A stretch of DNA of 64,000 bases from Sphaerolaimus hirsutus (Eukaryota > Nematoda > Chromadorea > Monhysterida > Sphaerolaimidae), in assembly GCA_964036195.1 (NCBI GenBank), contig OZ038459.1, forward strand, positions 3,407,206 to 3,471,205. The letters are read 5' to 3'. A model generated the notes under the pieces. That model was given only the letters and a program-made list of their open reading frames with translations. It was not told the origin of the DNA and ran no database searches. A program made the position numbers and the translations under genes. Each line of letters begins with the position of its first letter. Positions within the stretch are counted from its first letter, which is position 1. Positions 1 to 12,125 of this stretch are shown piece after piece.

Positions 1-162
1 CTTTATACAGTATTTTACATGACATTTGACACATACCAGGACTTTTTACATGACATGACGTTTTACAGGGTGTTTTACATGGCACATGACATTTTACAGG
101 GTCTTTTACATGACACATGACATTTTTCAGCATCTTTTTTACTTTACAGTGTCTGAGACTGG
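1..162. mobile_element. Family A copy, cut by the left edge
   Basis: Repeated GACATTT.ACAGGGTCTTTTACATG units end in TTTACAGTGTCTGAGACTGG, the family A terminus. The copy lies inside the last visible intron of the adenylate kinase gene, about 80 bp past the donor at 243. Confidence 0.65.
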
Positions 163-243
163 GTCCAAGGGTCCCTAGGGACCATGCACCATGCAAATAA
201 GTGCAGTGGCGCGCCTGCTCAACCCACGCAAGGGTGCGCTCAC

Positions 244-3200
244 CTTTGGCTTTGCACGTACCACAACGAGTTTTTTGGCGTCCTCGAAACGTTTGAGCAT
301 CAGCAACGTGTGCTGTTTGAAATTGGCCAAACGTTTCGTCGTTGCCGTTAACGTATCGTCCGACCGCTTTGATGACGTCTGGATTGTCGATGGTGAAAAA
401 TGTGAATTGGCGGGGATTAATATTCAATTTTATTGTTTATTTTATAATTATAAATTTTTAGACATAGATTTGCCATATTACACATTTTCCTGATGTGGGG
501 AGCTTTCTGTAAACTTATTAGAAACGTACTGTATTAGAAACGTAAAAACACAGCACAATTTATCATTTTACGGGGGGTGTTCAGTCGAGTCGAAACACAA
601 GTTAATGCGGTGAAAAATGTTACTCAAAAAATTTATGTACTAAATTAATGTAGTGATATTGGAGATTTCGCAACATCCGGACAAAATGGCATAGTTTCCG
701 TACCGCAAAATTGTTATGTTTACCGTACCGGTGCACGCTAAACCGGAACCGATAAAACGCAAACCTTATTCCTTCTAGCTTCCAACTGTTTAGCGCAGTA
801 AGCCTCGGTTCCGTCTATCAGCAAAACAATATCTAATCTGCCGACAGTTTGCTCAAAATCTATCGCCTGGTCCACGGTTCTTGGGTAGCCGTCGATAAAA
901 TAACCCCACGCCTTGCTATGTGAAGATTTGTGAATACCTTCGTGCACTAATTTTCGCACCAGTTTCTGCGGTGTTTTTGGGGGTTCATTTTGGAGTGGAA
1001 TGAAATTTCGAATGTTTTTTTTCAGCGTGTAAATTTTAATGGGTATTTGAATGGGGGCTTATTTGAGGGGGGTTATTATTTCTCCAGATGTTGTTGTGAA
1101 GGATCGTAGTAACGGATATGCTATTACATACACAGAAGTGGTAATCAATGGACCAAATATTGGCCCTAATTAATACATTATGTACATTGCATACATGATG
1201 TACTTCATTCCAGACGGGGGTATTTCAAGGGGGTTTACTTTTTCCTCAGCTCGCTCAGACCTGAGGTAGTTCGAGGGGGGGGGGTAATTCAAGTGGGAGT
1301 ATTTCGAGGAAGTACGGTAGCAGTAATAAGGAGCACAGCAAAATACAAACTTCACCGACCGACTGAACTAAATCGCCCGCGTCAATAGCCGTCTGCGCCA
1401 GTCTCCATTTGTCGCTCAACGTGCCATTTTTGGGCAATTTTTCTTTGTGTTTACGCAATTCGCGCCGCAACATCGCCCCGGCGGACACGTGCACGAAGCC
1501 GTCGTACTTTTTCACCAGCCGCTTGCAGTACTCCGACTTGGACATGCCGGGGGCGCCTGAGTGGAAGTTGGGCATCGTGTTGGACGATGATTATTGCTGA
1601 ATGACGAGTTTCAGTTAACTTCAGTTGTCACTTGACGAGGCAGTTGCAAATTTTGGCTGGAATTGATTACTCGTCCCTAGGGTGTCAAATTTCCGTTTTT
1701 CTTTTCCGTTTTCCGCAGGCAATTTTTTTCCATTTTCCGTTCCGTTTTCCGGCTGCTGAAATTTTTTTCTCCATTTTCCATTCCGTTTTCCAGCAACTTT
1801 TTTTCCGTTTCCGTTTTTCCGGCTCATTTTCCGTTTTCCGGCTAAACTTTCAGTTTTTCCGCTTTTTTCCATTTTCCGCCTCAATTTACAGTTTTTCCAC
1901 TTTTTTCCATTTTTTGCCTCAATTTTCCATTTTCCGCCTCATTTTACCTTTTTCTGGCTCATCTTTCTGTTTTCTGATCAGCCAAACTGGTAAAAAATTC
2001 ATGCAGATTGTCAATGATGTAAACAAATTTCTGTTTCCAGCAAAATTACTGCAAATTTTTTCCACTTCCAGCAAAATTTCAGCAAATTTTATCCGTTTTC
2101 CGGCAAATTTTCAGCAAGTTTTTACATTTCCGTGGAAATTTGATTTTTCCGTTTCCATTTTTCCAGCCTCTTTTTCCGTTTTCCGGCCGCTGAAATTTAT
2201 TTTCCATTTCCATTTTCCGCCAAGTGCAAATTTTTTTCCGTTTTCCGTTCCGTTTTCCGGCCGCTGAAAAAACTTATCCGTTTCCGTAAAAAAACCGTGT
2301 TTTTTTTGACACCCTACTCGTCCCTAATGGCAGTCCCGCATCCTGTATATTTCCATGTCAATTATGAAATGGTACACAAAGTGTCAATCAAAAAAAGAAA
2401 CGAATTATCTTTTTACTTAAATTTTGACATTTGGAACAACACTTGACAAAGTTTTGTGATATTTTGCATGACATTTGACACTTTACACTTTATAAGGCGC
2501 GGGATTGCCCCCTAGAGAGATGAGACACTTGCGGCGCCTATGGGGACGCATAGACCCTGTAAACCGAACTTAAGAAAACTGATAAATATTTGAACTATGT
2601 AGGTACTCTGCGCTCGCAGTTTTTATGTCTCAAGTTGGAAGCGTTCCAATGATAAATTAAGCTTATGATTTTAGTAAAAACGTGAAAGAATTTATTGTTG
2701 CGAGTATGTGAACCTATAACGTTGTAACAACAATGACTTTTTCATCATTTTTCCTCAGAAAATCACATGCTTTAATTATCATTGGCATGCTTCCAGCGTG
2801 AACCACGCGTGCAAGGTGTAAAGTCACTGGATTATACGACATACCAACGACTAAAACGACAGGTGCATTGTTCGGCAATCCATGCGGCACGTCCGTAGCG
2901 CTTCCCTTCTTTTTGTCCTTGTGCTCGTGTTTTTCTGCGTTAAATTAAAAACACTCAGATTTACAAAACACACTTTTTAGTACACAGTTAAGCAAAGTTT
3001 CACTAATTTTGTGACAAACCGGGCTCCCTGTGTAATGGCGGAATTGAAGCGGCGATAGATTGGTTGTCCAAGTTCGGTCCCAGGCCTAAAACCTGTAAAC
3101 AGATACAGTGTTACACTTTTCAAAATTGCTACCGTATATCCTTGAATAAAACACCCCTCTTGAATAACGCCCCCCTGGGTATTTGATATTTGTATCCACT

Positions 3201-6200
3201 ATGTGTATTTGAATGGCTTTGATGCCAATGAACACGAATTTTGGTTTGTTTTGGTTGTTGATGAACTGTAAAAAATACCTGGATGTTGTGGCGAAAAATA
3301 ACTCCGATTGAATAAATCCCCCTCCAAAAGTCCTCACGAAATAATAACTCCCCTGCGGTCTAGTTCGGGGATATACACCGTGAATAACCACCATCAAAAT
3401 ATTCTGAAAAAGAGACTTTTCAAAGTAAAGATATTACTTTTTTTTGTGACACATCCCTGTTTATTTCCCTGTTCGTGCTTGAACGGGATGAAACAGAGGC
3501 TTCAATGCCAGGAAGAACATCTTAAATACAGAAAATAGGTATACTCCACAGACAGCACAATATTTATGCATCCGCAGACACTTACGCGCTTACACTTGTG
3601 TCTTACCAATGTGATACTTATGCACGCACTTTCAAAAAAGAAAAATATTTTAAACAGAAAAAAACGCAGTCCAGTATAACCAACATGTTTCATGCCTAAA
3701 ATATGTATTTGAGGCGTCTAATTCTAAAAGTCGACAAGTCCACAAAATGCGATTTTGAGCAAATAGCATTTTAAGTTTCAGACCCAATTCCAGGCCCGTG
3801 ATGCGTGTCCAATTTGGCTCTCTCATGCTTTCCATTAAGTTCCATATGTTGACAATAAAGTGTCAAATTTTCAGCCCCTAATCTCAACGGATATGTGAAA
3901 AATGGGGTGTCCATAAAATTCCATTCGGTCAGAGCAAAACTGTTTTGGGGAGGGAAATGGACTTGTCGCCTTCTTGCACGCGAGAAAATTTTTGTTCCCG
4001 CCCGCGTTGGTCCTGCCTTATGGGAAATTGATGCACTTGTCGCCTTTTAGAAATCGGTTTCCACAGTGGACTTATCACATTTCTTGCGTTTTTTCCCATA
4101 AAAAAAGTATGCGGAGGATGGACTTGTCAACTTTTAGCCCAAAACTAAGTGGACTTGTCGACTTCTTGTCCATTTTTTTTGCATTTTTCCCCAAAAATGT
4201 CAAATTTGGCACTATGCCATATGGGAATGTGAGGTCAAAAAATTGGTGAAAAATGTGCGGAAGTAGCCCCAGATGACGTTTCCGGGCCTAACTCGAAATT
4301 TTCATATTTTGGACTTGTCGACTTTTAGAATTGGACGCCTCATTTTTATTTTTAGAACACCTTTTAACGATGACGCCATAATAGTGTTTCGTTCAGAAAA
4401 TGCATAGCGTACAGTCCGCTGGATCCACGTGAATGTAGCCTAAAACACCAATCGCAGCCCTTGGGATCGGGATCGGGGTTTCGGGATCGGGACTGCTAAA
4501 TCCCGTAAATTCACGCGATCCGGGATCGGGATCCCGTTTGAACCCTACCCCCAACAAACCTGATCAAGTAACAACTTAATCTGCTCGCCGACAATCGCAT
4601 TATTCTGCTCGCCAGCGATCAAATGCAGCAACATTTGATCGTCGAAATATTTCGCCGCCGGCAGCGTTTTCTGTTTGTATTCAGACAGCCGTTGAGTTAT
4701 CACTGAATCCGTTAAATCTCGCTGGCGCATATGCGATTTTAGCGTCGCTTCGTCGTAATCGAGGATTAAGGCTAGATTTATAGGCTTCACCTGTGGGGGG
4801 GGGGTAATTGAGGGGGGAGTTAATTGAGGGGGGAGTTAATTGAGGGGGAGTTAATTGAGGGGGGTTGGGTGATTGGTGTGTGCTTACTTTTTGGTTGATG
4901 TTGATTTTCGGTGTGATTTGTATCAACGTTTCTGATGTCAATATAATTGGGGTGGAATATGCCATATCATATATAGAATTCCACACATTTTTACAGTCGA
5001 AAAAAAATAAAATAAATCTAAATAATAACGTACTTCTCGCTCAAAATCCTTGACTTGTTGCAAATCTCTGGGAAAGCCTTCTAGCAAAAAAGCCCTAGCG
5101 GTGCCAACGTGTTTTTTCATCTCGGCTTTGACCACGGCCAATGCCAAATTGTTCGGTATGAGTTCACCTGCGCTTATATTTACGTGTATACTCGGCGGAA
5201 TTAAGACTCTGCACTCGCCCTTAGTTATGTCTCACGTTGGAGGCGTGCCAATTATAATTGAAGCATGCGATTATTGTAAACATGAATATGAAGAAAAAAT
5301 TCATTGTTGTGAATACGTTATCACGTTATAACAGTAAATTTTTTAAAACTTTTTATGAAAATCGCTTGCGTCAAATATCGTTGGCACGCTTCCAGCGTGA
5401 AATACAAGGTGTAAAGTCACTGGAGTATATTGAAGCTTAGGGTTACAATTAGCAACATAACATTAAAAATTACATATGCGCGACAGGATTTTATAATTTT
5501 GACCCACACGGGTTTTCAGATAGATGTTCTGGAGGTTTGGTGGGGGTTTGTCGGGTTTCGTCGGGCTTTTTAGAGTTGTAGAAGACAAAAACTGAGAACA
5601 ATTTTTGAAAATGGCTAAAAAACTACTCAACCAAAAAAACTCTGACCATCATCAATACACCCCACACCCCAAAAAACCCCCCTTACCAGCTTCATACATC
5701 TCGGCGGCCTTTTTCCACTGGGGGTACCTGTCCTTGTATCTAGCGATGGCCCCCTTCACCAAGTCCGGCGCGCACACGTGCACCAAATTCTGTGCCGTGT
5801 AGTCGGCGGCCACGCGCGCCGCGTGTTTCGTCTTGCCCACGCCCGGCCCGCCTGAGTACAACAGGTGGTGGACGGTACGGTTTGATGGGGAACGGTACCG
5901 GTAAATGTGTCATTTTGCGGAAGACGGTGTGGTGGACGGTACGTTTTGCGGTAAATGGTATGGTAGATGTTCCATGTTGCGGTAAACGATACGGTTAATC
6001 TTCAATTTTTCAATAAATGTTATGGTAAAAACAGTAGATTTTAGAAAATTGCGCCGCACGGTACGGTAAAGTTTGAAATTTCGCGGTACGGTACAGTACA
6101 GCAAATTCTGGCATGACAGCTGAGTGTAAATACGGTTGGATTGCGCGCTATAAATTCAGAGTGTTACCGTCTTTAACGACGTGACTTTTAGACGACGTCA

Positions 6201-8444
6201 CGGGCACTAGATTGAACGAAAATGATAAAACGTCAATTGAGACACTCAATTTGGAACAGTGCCAAAAACGAATTAGCATTTGCAATTCACAAAGGCCCGA
6301 AACCTACCCATGAAGAGAACAACTGGCACGTCATTTTTGATGTCAACTTGTCCCTCCGAACTAGTCACAACCGAGGCGGGGCGTTCTTCAGTTGACGCTG
6401 CGACTTCTCCATTTGCGGCGCTAGTTTCCGGCGGCGCCGTTTCTGCAACTGTTTATTGACTCGTTTGTCACTTTTGTAAATTGAAAACGCAGAAAGCTGC
6501 CCTTGCGATTCAGGGTCGAAAATGAAAAAATTGTAATCTATTGGCTCGCTGCCAATTATTTCGCAATGAAGTAATCAAGAAACGTCAATCAAACCGCAAC
6601 TCGACAAAAAAAATTACTGGCGGCGTGTCCATTTGGCAGCGCGGCGACAGGATTTGGCTGCACCTCTGGCTGCACAACTGGCTGCGCCTCCTGTTGGCTC
6701 TCGTCCAAATCTGCGTCGCCCGGCGGCCGGCCATTTTGTTGCGGCGCCGCCAGCGGACTGTTTCTACTCGGGCCGGCGTCAACTGTGCGAGTTATTTTTG
6801 TGGTTTTTGTTTGTTTGTTTGTGTGTGTTTTTTTTGGGTTAAGTAAATTTGGTCGTGTTTTCTGCCATAGCTGTATATGGTGCACGATATACTGGAAGTT
6901 TGAGCTATGCGTTCGATCTACCAATGCGGAAATTACATGTCTATGGAATGGAAACTTATAAGAGACAAAGTTATTTACGTAGAAATGCTTGAAAACCAGA
7001 GATTCCGTTAAATTTGAACAAAAATGAGAATGTTTGATAATTCCAATGTACCGAAAATAACACTGTTTGAGTTCCGCTTCCGCATCGAAAAACGCAAAAC
7101 TCAAATTGTCAAACCTTCCGATCCTTATCCCACCCATCCCGTATGAAAAGGTGACTTGACTTGTTGATCATTTTAGCGATATCCCGCCGCACCTCTCTCG
7201 AGATGAAACGTTCCCATTTTACAAAATGCTTTAAAACCACAGCCTAGCTTACCTAATTTCCTTCATAGAAACTTCACGTACTGCGCGCAGCATATTTATT
7301 AAAATAATTAGCTGAAAATAGGTGCTTAGTTTAACTACGTATTTATATATTTCAAAAAAGCGATTTCGTAGGCGTAAATTGACCAGGAGGTGCAAAAATT
7401 AGCGATCTTGAATGAAAATCGGTGAAAAATCACTCCAAATTTGTGCCAGATAAAGGATCGAGCTATTTGTGGGGGTATATTTTAACCCCCCCCCCCACAA
7501 CCCCCTACTCAACCCCTCGCCCCAACCCCCTCACCCCACTAACCCCCATTCCCATTAGCCAACACGACTCTGGGCGGGGGCGAGGGCGTGTGATGCACGA
7601 ACGTGTCCCACTGGAGGCGGGCGCGCATGGCCGGGTCGGCGCGCAGTTCGGCCAGGGCAGCTTCCATGAAGCCCACCGGGTCGGCCGGTCGGTTGTGGAT
7701 TAGACCCGTCATTAGACCCTGGGGGTGGGGGGTTGGGCACCTTGAGAAAAACATATATCGAACCCCCGTACCCCCCGCAACCCCCCCCCCCTATTTTTTC
7801 CGGGTGTGTCCCTCCAGGGAGCACTCCCAGACCCTGTAAAGTGTCAAAATCTTATTTTATCGTATCCAAATATTATGTTTTTGTATCCAAATCTTATTTC
7901 AAAAAGTAAGGGTTGGATACGAAAGAATAAGATTTGACACACATGACATATTACAGGGTCTTTTAAATGACATTTGACACTTTACAGGGTCTTTTACATG
8001 ACATATTACAGGGTCTTTTAAATGACATTTGACACTTTACAGGGTCTCTTACATGACATTATACAGGGTCTTTGACACTTTACAGGGTCTGGGAGTGGCA
8101 CCAAAGGAGCGATTTGAAATCTATCCAATCCCGGGAGCGTCAAAAACTAGAATATCCTTGCGTTACGCACTGGTTGACATCGGGTGTCGGCCCCCCTGAT
8201 TTCTCGCGCGATGGTAGTCGCAAGCTTTTGAGTAACAATAACTTTTTTTCACTTTCTTTAACTGAATTTCTACTTAATTCGCCAATTTAGCATACATGCG
8301 AGCGCTGATAAGTTGCCAAAATGCATATACCCAAAAATTTGCAACGAAAAAATAGTCAACTGTTTATTAATCGCTTACCTCGAATATTTTCGGTATTTCA
8401 TTGACTTGCAGGTATCTTTTTGCCTCGTGCACCGCGTGGCCCAT
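244..8444 (-). CDS. AK5: Adenylate kinase isoenzyme 5-like, two AK domains, 3' end beyond window
   Basis: Exons in coding order: 8444-8379, 7718-7544, 6782-6618, 6442-6308, 5851-5687, 5167-5034, 4790-4560, 3092-3020, 2934-2845, 1556-1360, 965-765, 378-244. All have GT/AG ends and matching phases, giving 589 codons. The ATG at 8444 has good context (CAAAATGG). Residues 1-60 match the RIIa/DPY-30-like start of AK5 (AKRYL..NEIPKIFEGL, then WDTFV). A Pro/Gln/Ala-rich linker follows. AK domain 1 (about 174-357) has Walker A GGPGVGKTK at 181-189 and EGFPR at 265-269. A Lys-rich linker (383-391) follows. AK domain 2 (about 406 onward) has GAPGMSKSE at 412-420, AGAMLR, DGYPR at 502-506, and a lid segment KRSDDT before TTKRL. 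The family transfers phosphate between nucleoside mono-, di- and triphosphates. Exon 378-244 ends at AAG|GTGAGC, so a final exon of perhaps 25-30 residues lies off the left edge. Family assignment is firm. Whether both domains are active is uncertain, because several nucleotide-binding motifs are altered. Confidence 0.92.
1678..2316. mobile_element. Family K hAT-type MITE with 8-bp duplication
   Basis: Starts TAGGGTGTCAAATTTCCG and ends TTTTTTTTGACACCCTA. CTCGTCCC is directly repeated at 1670-1677 and 2317-2324. The interior is many TTTTCCGTTTTCCG units. It lies in the adenylate kinase intron 1557-2844. The 8-bp duplication and TAGGG terminus fit the hAT superfamily; no transposase is present. 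Confidence 0.8.
2325..2513. mobile_element. Family A copy (short subtype) in adenylate kinase intron
   Basis: Starts GGCAGTCCCGCATCCTG and ends AAGGCGCGGGATTGCCCCC. The interior has the AATCAAAAAAAGAAA core of the short A subtype. It directly abuts the K element target duplication. Confidence 0.6.
2618..2838. mobile_element. Family H element in adenylate kinase intron
   Basis: TTTTTATGTCTCAAGTTGGA, AGCGTTCCAATGATAA to GCTTCCAGCGTGAACC, GTGCAAGGTGTAAAGTCACT. Seven related copies are in the window. Confidence 0.65.
3130..3382. mobile_element. Family B palindromic element (ATATCCTTGAATAA variant)
   Basis: ACCGTATATCCTTGAATAAA on the left and an inverted GGGGATATACACCGTG on the right, with CCTC/CCCC modules inside. 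In an adenylate kinase intron. Confidence 0.65.
3711..4345. mobile_element. Family I element in adenylate kinase intron
   Basis: TGAGGCGTCTAATTCTAAAA to TTTTAGAATTGGACGCCTCA, exact inverse apart from one base. Interior has repeated GGACTTGTCGACTTTTAG. It is the intact sister of the copy split by J. Confidence 0.8.
4447..4550. repeat. Family M, GGGATCGGGATC block
   Basis: GGGATCGGGATCGGGGTTTC units ending CCCGTTTGAACCCTA. Lies immediately next to the exon end at 4560. Confidence 0.6.
5223..5432. mobile_element. Family H element in adenylate kinase intron
   Basis: TTATGTCTCACGTTGGAGGC to GTGCAAGGT-type end (here ACAAGGTGTAAAGTCACTGG). Confidence 0.65.
5866..6112. repeat. Family S, ACGGTACGGT-rich block in adenylate kinase intron
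   Basis: Many GGTGGACGGTACGGTTT / GCGGTAAACGGTACGG variants. A shorter relative lies at 665-745 in another intron of the same gene. Confidence 0.6.
7819..8102. mobile_element. Family A copy in first adenylate kinase intron
   Basis: Ends are GCACTCCCAGACCCTGTAAA and TTTACAGGGTCTGGGAGTGG. The centre has inverted TATCCAAATCTTATTT motifs. It is inside the intron (7719-8378) but does not reach its splice sites. Confidence 0.75.
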
Positions 8445-8924
8445 TTTGACGATAATTATAAGTAATAGAAAATTATGTCAACTCGTTAAATGTCAAAATG
8501 TGTTTTTACTGAAGAATTAGTTAACAGCTGAGAAGTGTTTTAAGCTTGTTGAAGCGGCCGCTGCAGCGTCATTACTTTAATGAGGGCAGATAATCCATGC
8601 GCCCGACGCGGAAATAAACCGGCCCGACACATTTTTTCGGGCTGCCCGATTTATTGGATCGGAAATTAGTATCCTTATGGTTTTGACTGTAGAATTCCCT
8701 GTTAAATGTCAAATGTTATGCGTCAGAAGTAATGTAAAATGTAAAATGCCTGCAAAATGACACATGTTATGTAAAGTATCAGAAGTCATGTAAACTCCCC
8801 TGGGAAATGTCAAAAGTCACGCAAAGTGTCAGATGTCATGTATAATGTTTTGTAAAATGTCAAATGATATGAAAAGTGCCAGAAGTCGCGTAAAATTCTC
8901 TCTAAAATGTCAACATGTCATGGG

Positions 8925-9075
8925 GAAGAAATTGCGCGCTTGCGCGCAAAATTTTTAAGAAACATCGGAACATATAAAGGAAACTATGCATTTTCCGGGA
9001 CTTTTTGGGTCTCACCCCGGGAAGGGGGGGGGGGGGCTGCAGCCCCCCCCCGCCCCCCCCCCCCTGGATAAGTCG
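8925..9075. mobile_element. Family P right part
   Basis: GAAATTGCGCGCTTGCGCGC, CATTTTCCGGGACTTTTTGG and CCCCCCTGGATAAGTCG match the right part of 12962-13813. Confidence 0.6.
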
Positions 9076-10404
9076 TTGGGGTAATGTACTTGTCCACTCG
9101 CGGGACTCGCTCCAGAGGCTAGCCAAGGCTGATTAAGTCTAATTGGGTCAACAGCTTAGAAACCTCAATTTCCCTACAAAAATCGGGCAGCCCGACAAAA
9201 TACCTGTCGGGCAAATAAAATCCCAGCCCCGAAATTCCATCGCATGCTCAGTTCGAATTTGTGGGAGTGCTAACGCACCTGTGCTAAATGCGTTCGCTGC
9301 GGCTTATGTAAAGCCCGTTTTCTAATCCAAATGGGCACGCTGATTTTATATTTAAGAGGCCGTGGGTTGAACTTGGGACTTTGTATCAGTGGGTGTTGTA
9401 GGCGCTGCAATGGATGTTACCGTATTTTGATGAATAAAGTGACGTGTATAATCTTTGGCCGTATTCATGCATGGTGATAACGATGTAGTGTGACTAGGGT
9501 TGGCCAAAAATGTTGTTTTAATGACCCTGTTTGTTTTTAAAAAAACTTTTTTTTAAACATGTTTGTTTGTTTTTAAATAAAACGTTTTTTTTCTTCAAAT
9601 CTCCCAAATATGGTTATGGGTCAACATATACATTTATATCAGACAATTGCCAGTACTTTGTGATATAGCCATAGAATGGCTGTGGAGCCATGGGATAGCA
9701 TTATAAGTGGTGATTTTTGTCAAAAATATCCATTTTTTGCCGACTCGTTACGTACATCGCCTTTTGTTGAATGTTCGTGACTTCAAGTCAAGTTTTGCAT
9801 GAAACAGTGCTTAAAATAAGGTTATAAGAGAAGGCTAATACATCTGTTGTGTTTTGTTTTGTTTTAAAGATTTTTTTAACACCGGCTACCCCTAAGTGTG
9901 ACCAGAAGAAACTCTTATCTTTTTTATTTCAATTCAGCTGGAATACGGTAGCTTCAATTGTAACCCTCGCTGTCACTGTACTACATCCTCACATACATAC
10001 ACATGTATACATACATACACCCGCATGTATTGCAAGTGGTGTGTCGCGCTCGAGTGTCGCCATGGCAACGTTGCGGTGCAACGCAACGTTTGCACCGCAC
10101 TACGTAACCCCCCCCCCCCCACGCAACCCCCGGCGGATGCGAGTGATAATGAGTTGGATATGGATTTGACTGGTCGGTGGGAAAAAGTTGTTTTTTAAAC
10201 GTTGCTACTTTTTCCAGAGTGTTTTTTTTAGAATTTGATGTTTGTGCGGTAAATTTACCTACATGAGGTATTTATGTAGAATGTGCGTTGTTATGTTCTG
10301 TGCTTTTGCTGCTTATAGTGATTGAAAATACACCAACAGCAGTGAGTAGTGGACACATCAGCAGTGATGTAAATATGTAACTTCAGAAGTAAATAGTTCT
10401 GGTG

Positions 10405-10613
10405 CCAGTTCCGCAAATTGAGAAGTGAGAAGTAAAATGGCAAATGCGTAATGAAATGAGAAGTGAGAAGTGAATTGAGAACGAAATTGGCAAAAGCGAA
10501 GTAAATAAAAAGAAAAAGAAAAAGAAACTTCCCTTCGCTTTTGCCAATTTCCTTCTCATTTCACTTCGCATTTGCCATTTTACTTCTCACTTCTCAATTT
10601 GCGTAACTGGCCC
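10405..10613. mobile_element. Family N MITE with CTGGTG duplication
   Basis: Ends CCAGTTCCGCAAATTGAG and CTCAATTTGCGTAACTGG. The interior is purine-rich GAGAAGTGAGAAGTAAAATGG with its inverse. CTGGTG flanks both sides (10399-10404 and 10614-10619). Confidence 0.7.
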
Positions 10614-10647
10614 CTGGTGGTAGCACAGGGCACTGATTTAGCCTTCG

Positions 10648-11375
10648 GCCCACACACTCTAGTTGACAAGGACACCAAATGTCAACTGTTTCCCATCCCG
10701 ATTCAAAGCTGGCTCACGAGTAACACTACGCATTATTGTTAAGCCGGAATTACAGCTCAAGGCGTTTGACGTGAAATGATGACGTCGTAAAATTGATTAC
10801 ATCAAAATAGACAAAGGTACAGCATTGGAATTTCAGAATTTGATAGTTCTAGTAATTGTGTGTAATGTCCAAAAAAAATCAAGAAAATAATTATGATTTA
10901 ATAAGTTATTAATTTTACGTCAAAATTTACACATTCTACATCAACATTTCACGTCAAACATTTTACGTCACCAAAATATTTAGACGTTAAATTAATAACT
11001 ACTTAAGTAATGATTATTTGATAAAAAATTTTTTTGGGACATTGCACACAATTACTTGAACTATCTAATTCTGAAATTTCAATGCTGTACCTTTGTCTAT
11101 TTTGATGTAATCAATTTTACGACGTCATCATTTCACGTCAAATGCCGCTTAGCTGTAATTCCGGCTTTACGCACATAAATTAATATCATTTCATACCGGA
11201 CTTTGTAGTTTAATTACATTGGACTTACCGCAAAATTGTTTCAACACTAGAGCTTCATTTGCATTATTCAGCACTTTTGCATTTGAATGACGTTCGTCGG
11301 CTCGGCAGCAATCTTTGAATTGGGATGTGAACCAGTTGACATTTGGTGTCTTTGTCAACTGGTGTGTGCAGGGCC
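10648..11375. mobile_element. Family D MITE split by a family E foldback
   Basis: CACACTCTAGTTGACAAGGA at the left; GACATTTGGTGTCTTTGTCA at the right with GGGCC. E occupies 10739-11169. Confidence 0.7.
10739..11169. mobile_element. Family E foldback, near-perfect palindrome
   Basis: TAAGCCGGAATTACAGCTCA to AGCTGTAATTCCGGCTTTA. The arms (about 190 bp) carry GTGAAATGATGACGTCGTAA and its inverse. Confidence 0.8.
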
Positions 11376-11917
11376 GATGGTTGGATAATTTCCTTACCGT
11401 AATTTTGAAAATCGTGAATAATTTTAAACTGCTAAAGAAAGCCTTTACCAACTATAATGTCGAGTAAATATAGAATTCGGTGCCATTTTTGTCTGCGTGT
11501 GTGTTTATGTATTTATGTGCACTGTGCCACCATGACTTTTGTTCCATTTTTATGGTGTCCGGAAATGTGACAATTGCCATTGGTTTGATTCGTCGGCATT
11601 ATTTATGACGTGTAACGATGACAAACCCTCTGGAAAAGTGTTTTAATTTTTGAGTGTTTTTTTAAAACGACGTAAAATTTGGATTTTTTCCCGAAAATAG
11701 TCTTTGAACTTTATTTTCCAATTTTCTGATAGTTTTGATTACTTTTCGAATTTTGCTGGAGAATTCTACTACTTTGAATAAATTTCATGTTTTACAACCT
11801 TCCATCCAAGCTGTAACTGCAGATAAATCTGCTCATTTTTGTTCTACCGCTATGCATAACACCCATTTAATTTCACCAGCTATTTATATCTATGGGAAAT
11901 TGACGTGATGGCGCTGC

Positions 11918-12108
11918 GCACACTAGTTTACCGCCAGATTTTGGTAAACTCATAAATCGACTTTGAACGCATTTGAGTTTACCAGAATGAGATGTCTGTC
12001 AACTGCAGTCGATTGAGATCACGAATAACTAATTTCAGTAAACTCAAATTCGTTCAAAGCCGATTTATGAGTTTACCAAGATCAGACAGTAAACTAGTGT
12101 GTGCACGC
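11918..12108. mobile_element. Family G MITE, nested in J
   Basis: CGCACACTAGTTTACCGCCA to CAGTAAACTAGTGTGTGC. TAAACTCATAAATCGACTTT is inverted at the right. Confidence 0.7.
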
Positions 12109-12125
12109 GCAATAATCACCTGAAA

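Noticed and set aside
170..243. Read-through of the last visible kinase exon to a stop near 175
   Set aside because: The 22 extra residues lack the conserved C-terminal AK pattern, and AAG|GTGAGC is a good donor. Kept as an alternative only.
1632..2267. 211-codon open frame on plus
   Set aside because: Made of TTTTCCG units inside the K transposon; Phe-rich nonsense.
6589..7137. 182-codon minus-strand frame as a single exon
   Set aside because: Only 6618-6782 joins in phase with the kinase exons; the rest is intron.
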